NCBI GenBank assembly: GCA_002431805.1
Contig: DJEE01000022.1
Coordinates: forward strand, 4,932 to 26,242
Direction: 5' to 3'
DNA from: Eggerthellaceae bacterium UBA5906
Lineage (GTDB): Bacteria; Actinomycetota; Coriobacteriia; Coriobacteriales; Eggerthellaceae
DNA length: 21,311 bases
Below the pieces are notes generated by a model. The model had not been told where the DNA came from. It did no database searches and saw only the letters and a list, made by a program, of their open reading frames with translations. Of the stretch, positions 7,067 to 13,993 are shown one piece after another (positions within the stretch are counted from its first letter, which is position 1; the number at the start of each line of letters is the position of its first letter). The translations under genes were made by a program, and so were the position numbers.

Positions 7067-7771
7067 ATGACCGAAGACGAGAAAACCACCACTGAGGAAA
7101 TGCTGGAGTTTTTGGATGCGAACGTGGACACGTTCACGTTCCTTTCCCAGGTGTTCTTCAAGGAGCTGACCGAAGACGCCATCGCCGAGCTTAAGGCGGG
7201 GCAGTGGCCCGAGGACACGGGCAACGCGGCGCTTGACCGTGGCTACAACCTGCTGCGCCGCTACTTCAAGTTCAGCGCGGGCGACCGCCGCAGTCAGCTG
7301 GCCGTGGAATATGCGCGCATCTTCTTGGCAGCGGGCGTGTACACGCAGGAAAAGCGCTCCGCCGTGCCCTACGAAAGCGTGTTCACCAGCCCGGAGCACG
7401 TGGTCATGGGCGATTCACGCGACGATGTGATCAACTGGTTCATCCAGGACGGCTTCAAGGTCAACCCCGACCTGCATGAGCCCGAGGACCACATCTCCTT
7501 TGAACTGGAATACCTGGCGCACATGAGCGCCAAGGCTGCAAGCCTTATCCGCGAGGGGCGCAACACCGACGCCATCAAGAACGTGAAGCGCCAGCGCACG
7601 TTTATTCAGCAGCATCTGCTCAACTGGGTGGGGCAGCTGCGTGACGCTGCCGACGAGTACGCGAAAACCACGTTCTACACGGGCATGCTGTACGTGTGCC
7701 AAGGTGCGCTTGAGCAGGCGGTTGACGCGCTGACCTGCGTATCCGACGAGCTTCCGCTGCTGGCTGCGTAG
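7067..7771 (+). CDS. TorD/DmsD-family Tat proofreading chaperone
   Basis: A 234-residue cytoplasmic helical protein. TorD-family hallmarks are present: VPYESVFTS at about residues 100-108 and EPEDHISFELEYLAHM at 138-153 (the DH...ELE signature). Such chaperones bind the Tat signal of their molybdoenzyme, assist cofactor insertion and hold back export until folding is complete; the obvious client is the protein encoded at 2465. The start at 7067 is chosen because AAAAGGGGGAA lies just upstream and the TorD homology begins soon after. A longer in-frame extension into the hairpin region is not credible. The next gene starts 9 bases after its stop. Confidence 0.88.
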   Translation: MTEDEKTTTEEMLEFLDANVDTFTFLSQVFFKELTEDAIAELKAGQWPEDTGNAALDRGYNLLRRYFKFSAGDRRSQLAVEYARIFLAAGVYTQEKRSAVPYESVFTSPEHVVMGDSRDDVINWFIQDGFKVNPDLHEPEDHISFELEYLAHMSAKAASLIREGRNTDAIKNVKRQRTFIQQHLLNWVGQLRDAADEYAKTTFYTGMLYVCQGALEQAVDALTCVSDELPLLAA

Positions 7772-7780
7772 GGCTGTCGC

Positions 7781-8401
7781 ATGGAGAAGACCAACCCCAG
7801 CCGCCGCACGTTCGTGTTCGGCGCGGCGGCGCTTGCCGTGGGCGCATGCGTTGGTGGGGCAGCCCGCCCGCAGGCGGCGGCCTGCGACGCGCTACGCCCG
7901 CCCGGCGCGGCCGATGAAGCCGAGTTCATGGCGCGCTGCATCCGCTGCGACCGCTGCATCAGCATCTGCCCAACCGACGTGCTCTACCCGCTGGGTATCG
8001 AGCAGGGCGTGCTGGCGGTGCGCACCCCGGCGCTCGATTTCCGTGCCGGCAGCTGCACGTTCTGCGACCTGTGTCGCCAGGTGTGCCCAACCGACGCCAT
8101 AGGCGCGGTGGATCCGTACGCGCCTGAGGCGGGGCGCATCGGCGGTGCGCAGGTGCTGTCCGAGCGCTGCCTGGCCTTCATCACGCCCGGTTCGTGCGGC
8201 GTATGCGTGGATGCGTGCCCCTACGGCGCGCTGTCGTTCGACGGCGAACGCCGACCGCAGGTGGACGACGCCAAATGCAACGGCTGTGGCGAGTGCGTGC
8301 GCATCTGCCCGGCCAACGTCAACACGTCGTTTTCCGGCGGCGAGGAACGCGGCATCCGCGTGGCTACCGAAAAGCAGCTGGCAAAAGGGGGCGAGGCGTA
8401 A
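7781..8401 (+). CDS. Tat-exported four-cluster ferredoxin (NapG-like)
   Basis: A 206-residue protein with a Tat signal (SRRTFVF, residues 7-13) followed by a hydrophobic stretch. Sixteen cysteines form four [4Fe-4S] sites: Cys53/56/59/63, Cys92/95/98/102, Cys130/139/142/146 and Cys166/169/172/176. This is the layout of NapG/MauM-type ferredoxins, which with NapH carry electrons from quinol to periplasmic reductases. The ribosome-binding site is weak (AGGG). The stop TAA is directly followed by the ATG of the NapH-like gene, so the two are almost certainly made together. It is probably an electron carrier at the outer face of the membrane, but its redox partner is inferred from position only. 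Confidence 0.87.
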   Translation: MEKTNPSRRTFVFGAAALAVGACVGGAARPQAAACDALRPPGAADEAEFMARCIRCDRCISICPTDVLYPLGIEQGVLAVRTPALDFRAGSCTFCDLCRQVCPTDAIGAVDPYAPEAGRIGGAQVLSERCLAFITPGSCGVCVDACPYGALSFDGERRPQVDDAKCNGCGECVRICPANVNTSFSGGEERGIRVATEKQLAKGGEA

Positions 8402-9319
8402 ATGAGCGCGAAAACCGAAACCCATGCGCAGGGCCGCGGCAACGTGCAGGGTCGCCGCATGGTATTCGCCCGCCGTTTCACGCTGGCAGCGGTGCTTGTT
8501 GCGGTGCTGGTGTCGTTGGCGTTCGATTGCGGCTTGGGAACGCCCTCGTCATTCGGCATCGGGCAGTTCAACCTGCTGTGCCCGCTCGGCGGCCTTGAGG
8601 CCATGCTTGCCAGCAAGGCGTTCATCCCCGTTGCCGCCATTTCGGCCGGTGTGCTGCTGGTCTTTTCGCTCGTGTTCGGCCGCGCCTGGTGCGCATGGGG
8701 CTGCCCCGCGCCGGTGATCAGGCGTTTCTTCAAACGCGACCCCGAACCGGCCAAGCTAGGGGAGCGCGCGGGAGAAAACGGTGCCGCGTGCTCTGGCGCC
8801 TGCGCAAGCTGCGCGGGCAAAGCAGCGGCGTTCAACCTTGCGGCCAGCTTGCGTCACATCGCGCGCGATCGCCGCACGTGGGTGCTGCTTGCGGTGCTGG
8901 TGTGCGCCCTCGTTGCCGGCCTGCCGCTGTTTTGCCTGGTGTGCCCCATTGGGCTTACGTTCGGCAGCGTGGCATCGCTGTGGCACCTGATCGTTGACAA
9001 GCAGATGACGGCGTCGGTGCTGGTGTTTCCCGCCGCGCTTGCGGTGGAGCTGGTGCTGTACCGCAAGTGGTGCATGAACCTGTGCCCGGTGGCGGGCTTG
9101 CTTGGTGCGCTGGGCCAGTTCGCCGTGAAGTTCCGCCCGCGCGTGAACGCCGAAACGTGCCTGCGCACCACAAAAGGTGTGGCGTGCGACGTGTGCACTG
9201 TGACCTGCGCCGAACATATCGATTTGCATGCCGCCGACGTGCAGCAGCAGCTGGGCGTGTGCACGCGCTGCGGCGAATGCGCCAAACGCTGTCCGACGGC
9301 GTCCATCGAGTTCAAATAA
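8402..9319 (+). CDS. NapH-like membrane polyferredoxin
   Basis: A 305-residue membrane protein with about four main helices (near residues 25-45, 74-94, 160-180, 203-222). It carries the paired motifs CAWGCP (97-102) and CMNLCP (224-229) that mark NapH/NosR/CcoG-type polyferredoxins, plus CLVCP (178-182). The C-terminal cytoplasmic part binds two clusters (Cys253/262/265/269 and Cys287/290/293/297). An additional Cys130-x3-Cys134-x2-Cys137 group lies in the central loop. In NapGH systems this protein oxidises menaquinol and hands electrons to NapG. Its presence next to a DmsC-type anchor gives the cluster two apparent quinol-oxidising modules. Confidence 0.88.
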   Translation: MSAKTETHAQGRGNVQGRRMVFARRFTLAAVLVAVLVSLAFDCGLGTPSSFGIGQFNLLCPLGGLEAMLASKAFIPVAAISAGVLLVFSLVFGRAWCAWGCPAPVIRRFFKRDPEPAKLGERAGENGAACSGACASCAGKAAAFNLAASLRHIARDRRTWVLLAVLVCALVAGLPLFCLVCPIGLTFGSVASLWHLIVDKQMTASVLVFPAALAVELVLYRKWCMNLCPVAGLLGALGQFAVKFRPRVNAETCLRTTKGVACDVCTVTCAEHIDLHAADVQQQLGVCTRCGECAKRCPTASIEFK

Positions 9320-9327
9320 TGCGGCTT

Positions 9328-9358
9328 CGGTGCCTGGGTGGGAGGGCCTTAGGCACCG
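9328..9358 (+). terminator. Possible terminator after the NapH-like gene
   Basis: CGGTGCCT (9328-9335) pairs with AGGCACCG (9351-9358) across a 15-base loop, followed by GCTTTGCTTT. The T-run is interrupted, so this is weaker than the lysS terminator, but it is placed right after the operon. Confidence 0.5.
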
Positions 9359-9394
9359 GCTTTGCTTTCGCGCATGTGATACCATGCGTGTTTG

Positions 9395-9410
9395 AAAGCT
9401 GACAAGCTTT
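9395..9410. promoter_or_regulatory. Small perfect palindrome upstream of the LuxR gene
   Basis: AAAGCT, loop GACA, AGCTTT, located 27 bases before the regulator's start codon. It could be an autoregulatory binding site or a small hairpin; only symmetry and position support it. Confidence 0.25.
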
Positions 9411-9437
9411 GTGGGAATAACCCAGGCGAGGGGGATT

Positions 9438-11114
9438 ATGAGGGAGAACAAGGCCAAGGGCGCGGTGGCTGCGCAAGCAGCGCAGGCCGTCGCACCATTG
9501 CATCGCGAAAACCAGCCGACGCCCATTGCCGAACAGTGGTCGTATCTGCGGTTTTTGGGCTTCGGCGCATGGTGGGCGTGGATTTGGCTGTGTTACAACT
9601 CCACCGAGATCATGCGCATGTTCCCTGCGGGCGACCAAGCGCCGTTCGTGCTGCAAATGTACTTGTTCTCCACAGCGGGCATTGCGGCAAGCATGTTCGT
9701 GGCGGCGGCTTTGTGGAAACGGGCAACGCGCCTAATCGACAGCCGTTCGTTTGTCATGGGCGTAGCGGCGCTCGCATCGCTGTTCACGTTGCTGCTGGGG
9801 TATTCCGTCGTCATGGGCGGTGGCGCGTTTTTCGCCATAGCGGCCCTGCTCACGGGTGTGGGCACCTCAATCCTGTGCTTGCGCGTAGGTCGTATCTACG
9901 GTTCCATTTCCCTGGGTGATTCGCTTACCGCCGGCGGCATCTCGCTTCTGTTCGCGGCGTTTTTGTACTTCGTAGGCGTGGGCATTCCTGCTGAAATCCG
10001 CCTGTTCTTCATTGCGGCGCTTCCGCTTGTTTCGGCGCTGTTGCTTACCATGGGAAACCCCGACCCGTTTCCTTCCGCCACGCCCGACGCGGGCGAGGAT
10101 GCGGCGCGCAAATCCCCGGAACGTCGCATGTATCGCAAGCTTGTGGTGGCAAGCGCCCTGGTGGCGTTCACGGCTGGCGTGGGCAAGGGCATCACGTCCA
10201 TGATCGGCATCGCGGAGGCGTTTGCCCGCACGGGCACCATCACGGTGTTTTGCACCGGGCTTATCGCCATCGTCATTGTGGCGGTGGTCAACCGCGGCGA
10301 CACGGTGCGCGGCGCCCGCAGCGTTTATTCCGGCCTTATCGTGTTAGGCATCGCCATGATGCTGGCCACGTGCTTCGGCTTCGACATCGCGTTTCTGTCC
10401 ATTGGCAAGGAGTGCCTGTGGATGGTGTTTTCCTGCTTCATGGCCTACATGGCGTTTCGCTACGACTTTTCGGCCGTGCGCGTGTTCGGCATCGGCCAGG
10501 GAACGTATTTTTTGGCATCGCTAATCGGTTGGGCCGTTGGCGGCCTGGTGCAGCCGTATTACGTCGAGGGCATCGTGCGCATGGGCGTGGGCATGGCGCT
10601 GGCGTTTTTGGTGGTGCTGGTGCTGGTGTACGTGTTCCCCGAGAACGACTTGAAGCGCATCGTGGCGCGTTCGGTTGACAGCGACGCCGAAGCGCAGCAA
10701 CGCGCGGCGGCTACGTTTGCGTGCCCGGCGGCGGCCTGCGCAACGTGTCCCGCGCACGATATGCCGCAAGCGATGGGAAAGGGCCAGACTGGCAAGGAAA
10801 GTGGCAAAAGCGCCGCAGTTCGCGTTGCAAGCGCATCGGGCCCCGCTGTGCCCGCGCAGCCTTCCACGCCGCAGGAAAACGCACCCGTACCGGCAGATGC
10901 GCCCCTGCCCGGCAACCCCGCCGACCCTATCTACGGCCTATCGGCGCGCGAGCTTGAAGTGCTCGACCTGTTCGCCCAGGGCCGCAGCGCCAACTGGATA
11001 GCCGAAAACCTCACCATCTCGAAAAACACCGTGCGCACGCACCTGCGCGCCATCTACTCCAAGCTCGACGTGCACTCGCGCCAAGAGCTGCTGGACTTCC
11101 TGGCGGGCAACTAA
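9438..11114 (+). CDS. Membrane-bound LuxR-family transcriptional regulator
   Basis: A 558-residue regulator. The first 400 residues are hydrophobic, with roughly ten to twelve membrane segments in an MFS-like arrangement. A Pro/Ala-rich linker follows, with Cys429-x4-Cys434-x2-Cys437. The last 58 residues are a clear LuxR helix-turn-helix (LSARELEVLDLFAQGRSANW... from about 501, NTVRTHLRAIYSKLDVHSR in the recognition region). ATG at 9438 is preferred over GTG at 9411 because GCGAGGGG lies just upstream. Proteins of this architecture are abundant in Eggerthellaceae, where relatives such as DadR control neighbouring molybdoenzyme operons in response to substrate. By position it likely senses the substrate of the adjacent reductase and activates its operon (inference). 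Confidence 0.88.
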   Translation: MRENKAKGAVAAQAAQAVAPLHRENQPTPIAEQWSYLRFLGFGAWWAWIWLCYNSTEIMRMFPAGDQAPFVLQMYLFSTAGIAASMFVAAALWKRATRLIDSRSFVMGVAALASLFTLLLGYSVVMGGGAFFAIAALLTGVGTSILCLRVGRIYGSISLGDSLTAGGISLLFAAFLYFVGVGIPAEIRLFFIAALPLVSALLLTMGNPDPFPSATPDAGEDAARKSPERRMYRKLVVASALVAFTAGVGKGITSMIGIAEAFARTGTITVFCTGLIAIVIVAVVNRGDTVRGARSVYSGLIVLGIAMMLATCFGFDIAFLSIGKECLWMVFSCFMAYMAFRYDFSAVRVFGIGQGTYFLASLIGWAVGGLVQPYYVEGIVRMGVGMALAFLVVLVLVYVFPENDLKRIVARSVDSDAEAQQRAAATFACPAAACATCPAHDMPQAMGKGQTGKESGKSAAVRVASASGPAVPAQPSTPQENAPVPADAPLPGNPADPIYGLSARELEVLDLFAQGRSANWIAENLTISKNTVRTHLRAIYSKLDVHSRQELLDFLAGN

Positions 11115-12259
11115 GCCTCGGTGGCCGCGTTTTCCTCGGCTTGTCCGCAGCCTGCCTTCTTTGCGTCCTCTTTCGCGAAATGCTCCATAACCAAGGTGCG
11201 AACAGTTGAGATCACGGGTACGCCTAGCAGCACGCCTAACAGGCCGAACAGCGACCCGCCGGCTATGACGGCCACGAACACCCAAATGCTGGGCAGCCCC
11301 ACCGATTGCCCCACCACGTTCGGGTAGATAAGGTGCCCCTCGATTTGCTGCAGCACCACCAAAAACACAACGAACTGCACGGCCTGCAGTGGGTCTTGCG
11401 AGAAGATCATAGCCGCGCCCACAATGCCGCCAATCCACGCGCCCGCAAACGGGATAAGCGAGGTCACGCCCACAATCAGGCCAATGGAAGCCGCATAGGG
11501 GAACTGCAAAATGGCGCTGCCGATGGCGCACAGCGTGCCTAAGATAACCGCTTCAATGCACTGCCCGCGAATGAAGCGCGAAAAGCAGTCGTTCGTGATG
11601 GCGCACACGTGCAGCACCTGTGCGCGTCCCAGACGCTGCGGCACCAGCTGCAGCGCGCGCATGGCACCTGCGTGCACGCGGTCTTTGTCAAGCAGCAGGT
11701 ACAGCGCGAACACCATGCCCAGCAAAAGCGACAGGGCACCGTGCGCCACTTCTCCGCCTGCGTGCCCCACAATGCGCAGCGCCTCGTTCGCGCCGCCCAC
11801 GGCCGCAAGCGCTTTTTCGCCAAGGGAATCCCAGGTGGTGCTGTCAACAACGGGCAGGTTTTCGGCGCCGGGCAGCGTTGCCATCGTTTGAGACGCCATG
11901 GTCACGGCATCAGACAGGCCGCTTACAATGGCCGCGCCCACGGATTTGAACTCGCCGCCCACATAAGAGGCAAGCGCAACTAACGCCAGGGTTACTAAGG
12001 CAATGGCAAGGATAACGCACACCGGCCGTCGCGTTTTGGCCACCAAGGCGCTTTTCGAACGGGGGAACCACATCGATTCAAGCCACGCAACCACAAAGTT
12101 CAGCAGGTACGCCAGCACAGCGCCCATCACAAGCGGCTCGAACGCGCCCCAGGCAGTGCTGGCAAGGGTGCATACGTCGTCGAAGCGCGCAACGCACAGC
12201 GCAGCAAAGGCCGCAGCGGCAATAACAATAAGGGCAAAGCGAAGGTTCGGTTTGTTCAT
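11111..12259 (-). CDS. AI-2E family membrane transporter
   Basis: A 382-residue membrane protein of the AI-2E/TqsA family (PF01594). It has N-terminal helices, a long central soluble region, and the family core: FIRGQCIEAVILGTLCAIG, then SLIPFAGAWIGGI, then QQIEGHLIYPNVVGQSVGL and a last pair of helices ending in LLGVPVISTVRTL. Members export autoinducer-2 or act as ion antiporters; the sequence does not say which. The start at 12259 (MNKPNLRF) is chosen because an AGGA Shine-Dalgarno precedes it and a hydrophobic helix begins at once; the upstream extension is not plausible. Its stop codon overlaps the stop of the convergent LuxR gene by four bases, leaving no space for a terminator. The 171-base gap to the next gene shows nothing clear. 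Confidence 0.87.
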   Translation of the reverse strand: MNKPNLRFALIVIAAAAFAALCVARFDDVCTLASTAWGAFEPLVMGAVLAYLLNFVVAWLESMWFPRSKSALVAKTRRPVCVILAIALVTLALVALASYVGGEFKSVGAAIVSGLSDAVTMASQTMATLPGAENLPVVDSTTWDSLGEKALAAVGGANEALRIVGHAGGEVAHGALSLLLGMVFALYLLLDKDRVHAGAMRALQLVPQRLGRAQVLHVCAITNDCFSRFIRGQCIEAVILGTLCAIGSAILQFPYAASIGLIVGVTSLIPFAGAWIGGIVGAAMIFSQDPLQAVQFVVFLVVLQQIEGHLIYPNVVGQSVGLPSIWVFVAVIAGGSLFGLLGVLLGVPVISTVRTLVMEHFAKEDAKKAGCGQAEENAATEA

Positions 12260-12430
12260 GTGATCCTGTCGGTTGGATGCCAATGTGTTTACGGGACGTT
12301 TTCCGCAATACTGTCCAGTATGGCACAACGCACTGCCCCGCAACCAAGAAGAGTCAAGCAACGTCACAAAGCCGTAAGCTTGCACACAGCACATCCAGCG
12401 CACTCCACCCGAGCGCTAACGCCGCGACTG

Positions 12431-13534
12431 CTATTGAGTACGAACGTATTCGCCCATGCCTGAAAGCGCAAACGTGAATTCGCCCGCATTTTCCTCGTCG
12501 ATGACACCTGCTTCTAACAGGCGCTTTTTGTACGTGGAGATATAGCTTGATTTTTTCCCTGTCCGTTGCGCAAGCTGCTCGCGTGTTGTGATGCCCTGTG
12601 CGTTCATTGCTTTCAAAAAAGCAACGTCTCCCTTTGACAATTCCGCAAATGTCGCAGCAAGTACTCGGTGCTCGAATTCTTCACGCGCAATTTCCACGCC
12701 TTGACGTACATGCTCGCAGGTTATTTCGCCAGACTGCCGTGCTGCATTCCAGGAACGGTATCCCACCAGCTGAAACATAAACGGAAAACCTGCTATGGCA
12801 TTGCTCGCCACATCCAGCGCGTCGTTGCCAATTTTCTTGCCTCCGTCTTCTACGGTTAGGCGAAAAGCTTCTTTTACCTCATAGGAGGGGATAGAACCAA
12901 GCGTGCGACGTGCAGCGCGGCGCAAAAAGGATGTGGTTTTACCTGAAAGCAGCGCCGAAACCTTGTAGGGTAGTCCCGCCATAAGCAGTGCCACATTTCT
13001 TCCTTCGCGAACAAAATGCTGATAGGTGGTTACCAGCTCAACCATTTGGTTGATGGACCCATCTATTTCGTCCACCGTGATAACAAGGCCGGTTTTCGTA
13101 TCGGAAAGTTGATCGAGCAGGCTGCTCATTTTTGTACGCCAATTTGCCTCGGCTGGCGTATGATCCCAGGAAATGCCGCCAAGGGAGCCAATATTTACGC
13201 TGCTCAAATGTGTTGAGGCGTCGTCGGGAATTAGATGCGCTGCCGCGGCTTTCGCGCGCTCTAGGATGTCTTCAAGCATATCGTCGGATGCTGTGGTGTC
13301 GGCTACAATCCAGCCGCTACGTTGTGCGCAAAACCCCAGGTATGTAAGCAGTGCCGTTTTGCCTGTTCCGCGTGCGCCGACGAAGATGGTGCACAAATCG
13401 GGGTTAGCGCCGCCTGTTTCAAACGCTTGTACCATATCCTCGATAATAAGCTCGCGGCCTGCCATGTAAGGTGGTACTTTGCCAAACACGGGAGTAAAAG
13501 GATTTGCCTGGGCATATGCGGTTGCGGCGGCCAT
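12431..13534 (-). CDS. AAA ATPase with C-terminal winged helix (ORC/Cdc6-like, AAA_16 type)
   Basis: A 367-residue ATP-binding protein. Walker A is GARGTGKTA (53-61) and Walker B is LVITVDEID (150-158). A sensor-1-like LLMAGLP follows near 183-189, and an ALSKGD-type winged-helix domain occupies roughly residues 295-365 (TTREQLAQRTGKKSSYISTYKKRLLEAGVI). The overall plan resembles bacterial relatives of archaeal Orc1/Cdc6 and STAND-like ATPases, often found in accessory DNA. Start at 13534 (MAAATAYAQ); the longer upstream frame crosses the promoter region. Codon choice is visibly less GC-biased than in neighbouring genes, suggesting acquisition. Its function is not known and it has no obvious partner here. 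Confidence 0.8.
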   Translation of the reverse strand: MAAATAYAQANPFTPVFGKVPPYMAGRELIIEDMVQAFETGGANPDLCTIFVGARGTGKTALLTYLGFCAQRSGWIVADTTASDDMLEDILERAKAAAAHLIPDDASTHLSSVNIGSLGGISWDHTPAEANWRTKMSSLLDQLSDTKTGLVITVDEIDGSINQMVELVTTYQHFVREGRNVALLMAGLPYKVSALLSGKTTSFLRRAARRTLGSIPSYEVKEAFRLTVEDGGKKIGNDALDVASNAIAGFPFMFQLVGYRSWNAARQSGEITCEHVRQGVEIAREEFEHRVLAATFAELSKGDVAFLKAMNAQGITTREQLAQRTGKKSSYISTYKKRLLEAGVIDEENAGEFTFALSGMGEYVRTQ

Positions 13535-13565
13535 GCTGTACCTGCTTTCATCGTCACAGTTCACC

Positions 13566-13593
13566 TTTATCTTACAAGGAATGCGGCAGCAAA
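13566..13593 (-). promoter_or_regulatory. Probable promoter of the AAA ATPase gene
   Basis: Read on the minus strand: TTTGCT (13593-13588) and GATAAA (13571-13566) with a 16-base spacer, 32 bases before the start codon at 13534. Each box matches the sigma-70 consensus in about four of six bases. Confidence 0.35.
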
Positions 13594-13720
13594 TGGTGGA
13601 GTTCTTGATTATTTTGTGCGTCGTTGATTTCTTTGAGCGCTGTTGATTTGCTTTGCGGCTGGCGAACGTTTGGCGCGAGCAGGGCAGCAAGCATGAACGG
13701 TGCGGCAAAGGTGCGGCGTG

Positions 13721-13806
13721 CGTGAACGGGGGACGTAGCGGTGTTCAAGATTACCCTTCGGGAACGCGGGGAGCAATCTTGAACACCGCTACGTCTCCCG
13801 TTCACG
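13721..13806. repeat. REP-like inverted repeat, copy 2
   Basis: Arms 13721-13752 and 13775-13806 are inverted copies with 31 of 32 matching bases around a 22-base loop. The arm begins CGTGAACGGGGGACGTAGCG and continues GTGTTCAAGATT, clearly related to copy 1 at 2100-2190. An extra CGTTCACAGG fragment follows at about 13811-13820. It lies between the ATPase and clpC genes, and a stem this strong could also terminate transcription from either side. Confidence 0.75.
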
Positions 13807-13920
13807 GGCTCGTTCACAGGTTCGCTACCCAGGGCAATCTGTGTGCTCATTAAGCGCATCGCCGTGCCCGCGCGGCTAAACGCTTCGCTATCCTTATTAT
13901 GTATACAGGAAGGCAACGTA

Positions 13921-13947
13921 TTAGCAGTCTCTTGACGTGAGTGCTAA
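13921..13947 (+). promoter_or_regulatory. CIRCE operator (HrcA binding site) of clpC
   Basis: TTAGCAGTC, nine bases, GAGTGCTAA. This is the CIRCE heat-shock operator with a single departure from the TTAGCACTC-N9-GAGTGCTAA consensus. It ends 46 bases before the clpC start codon. TTGACG within the spacer (13932-13937) might serve as a -35 box, but no good -10 follows. TATTAT/TATACA-like sequences at 13895-13907 are another candidate, which would place CIRCE in the early transcript. HrcA repression of clpC is inferred from this site. Confidence 0.85.
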
Positions 13948-13993
13948 CATAAGTGCTTAGACCATAGGTAATTGCCGCGAGAATCGAGGCTTC

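Noticed and set aside
9411..9437. GTG at 9411 as start of the LuxR gene
   Set aside because: ATG at 9438 has a far better ribosome-binding site, and the extra nine residues add nothing recognisable.
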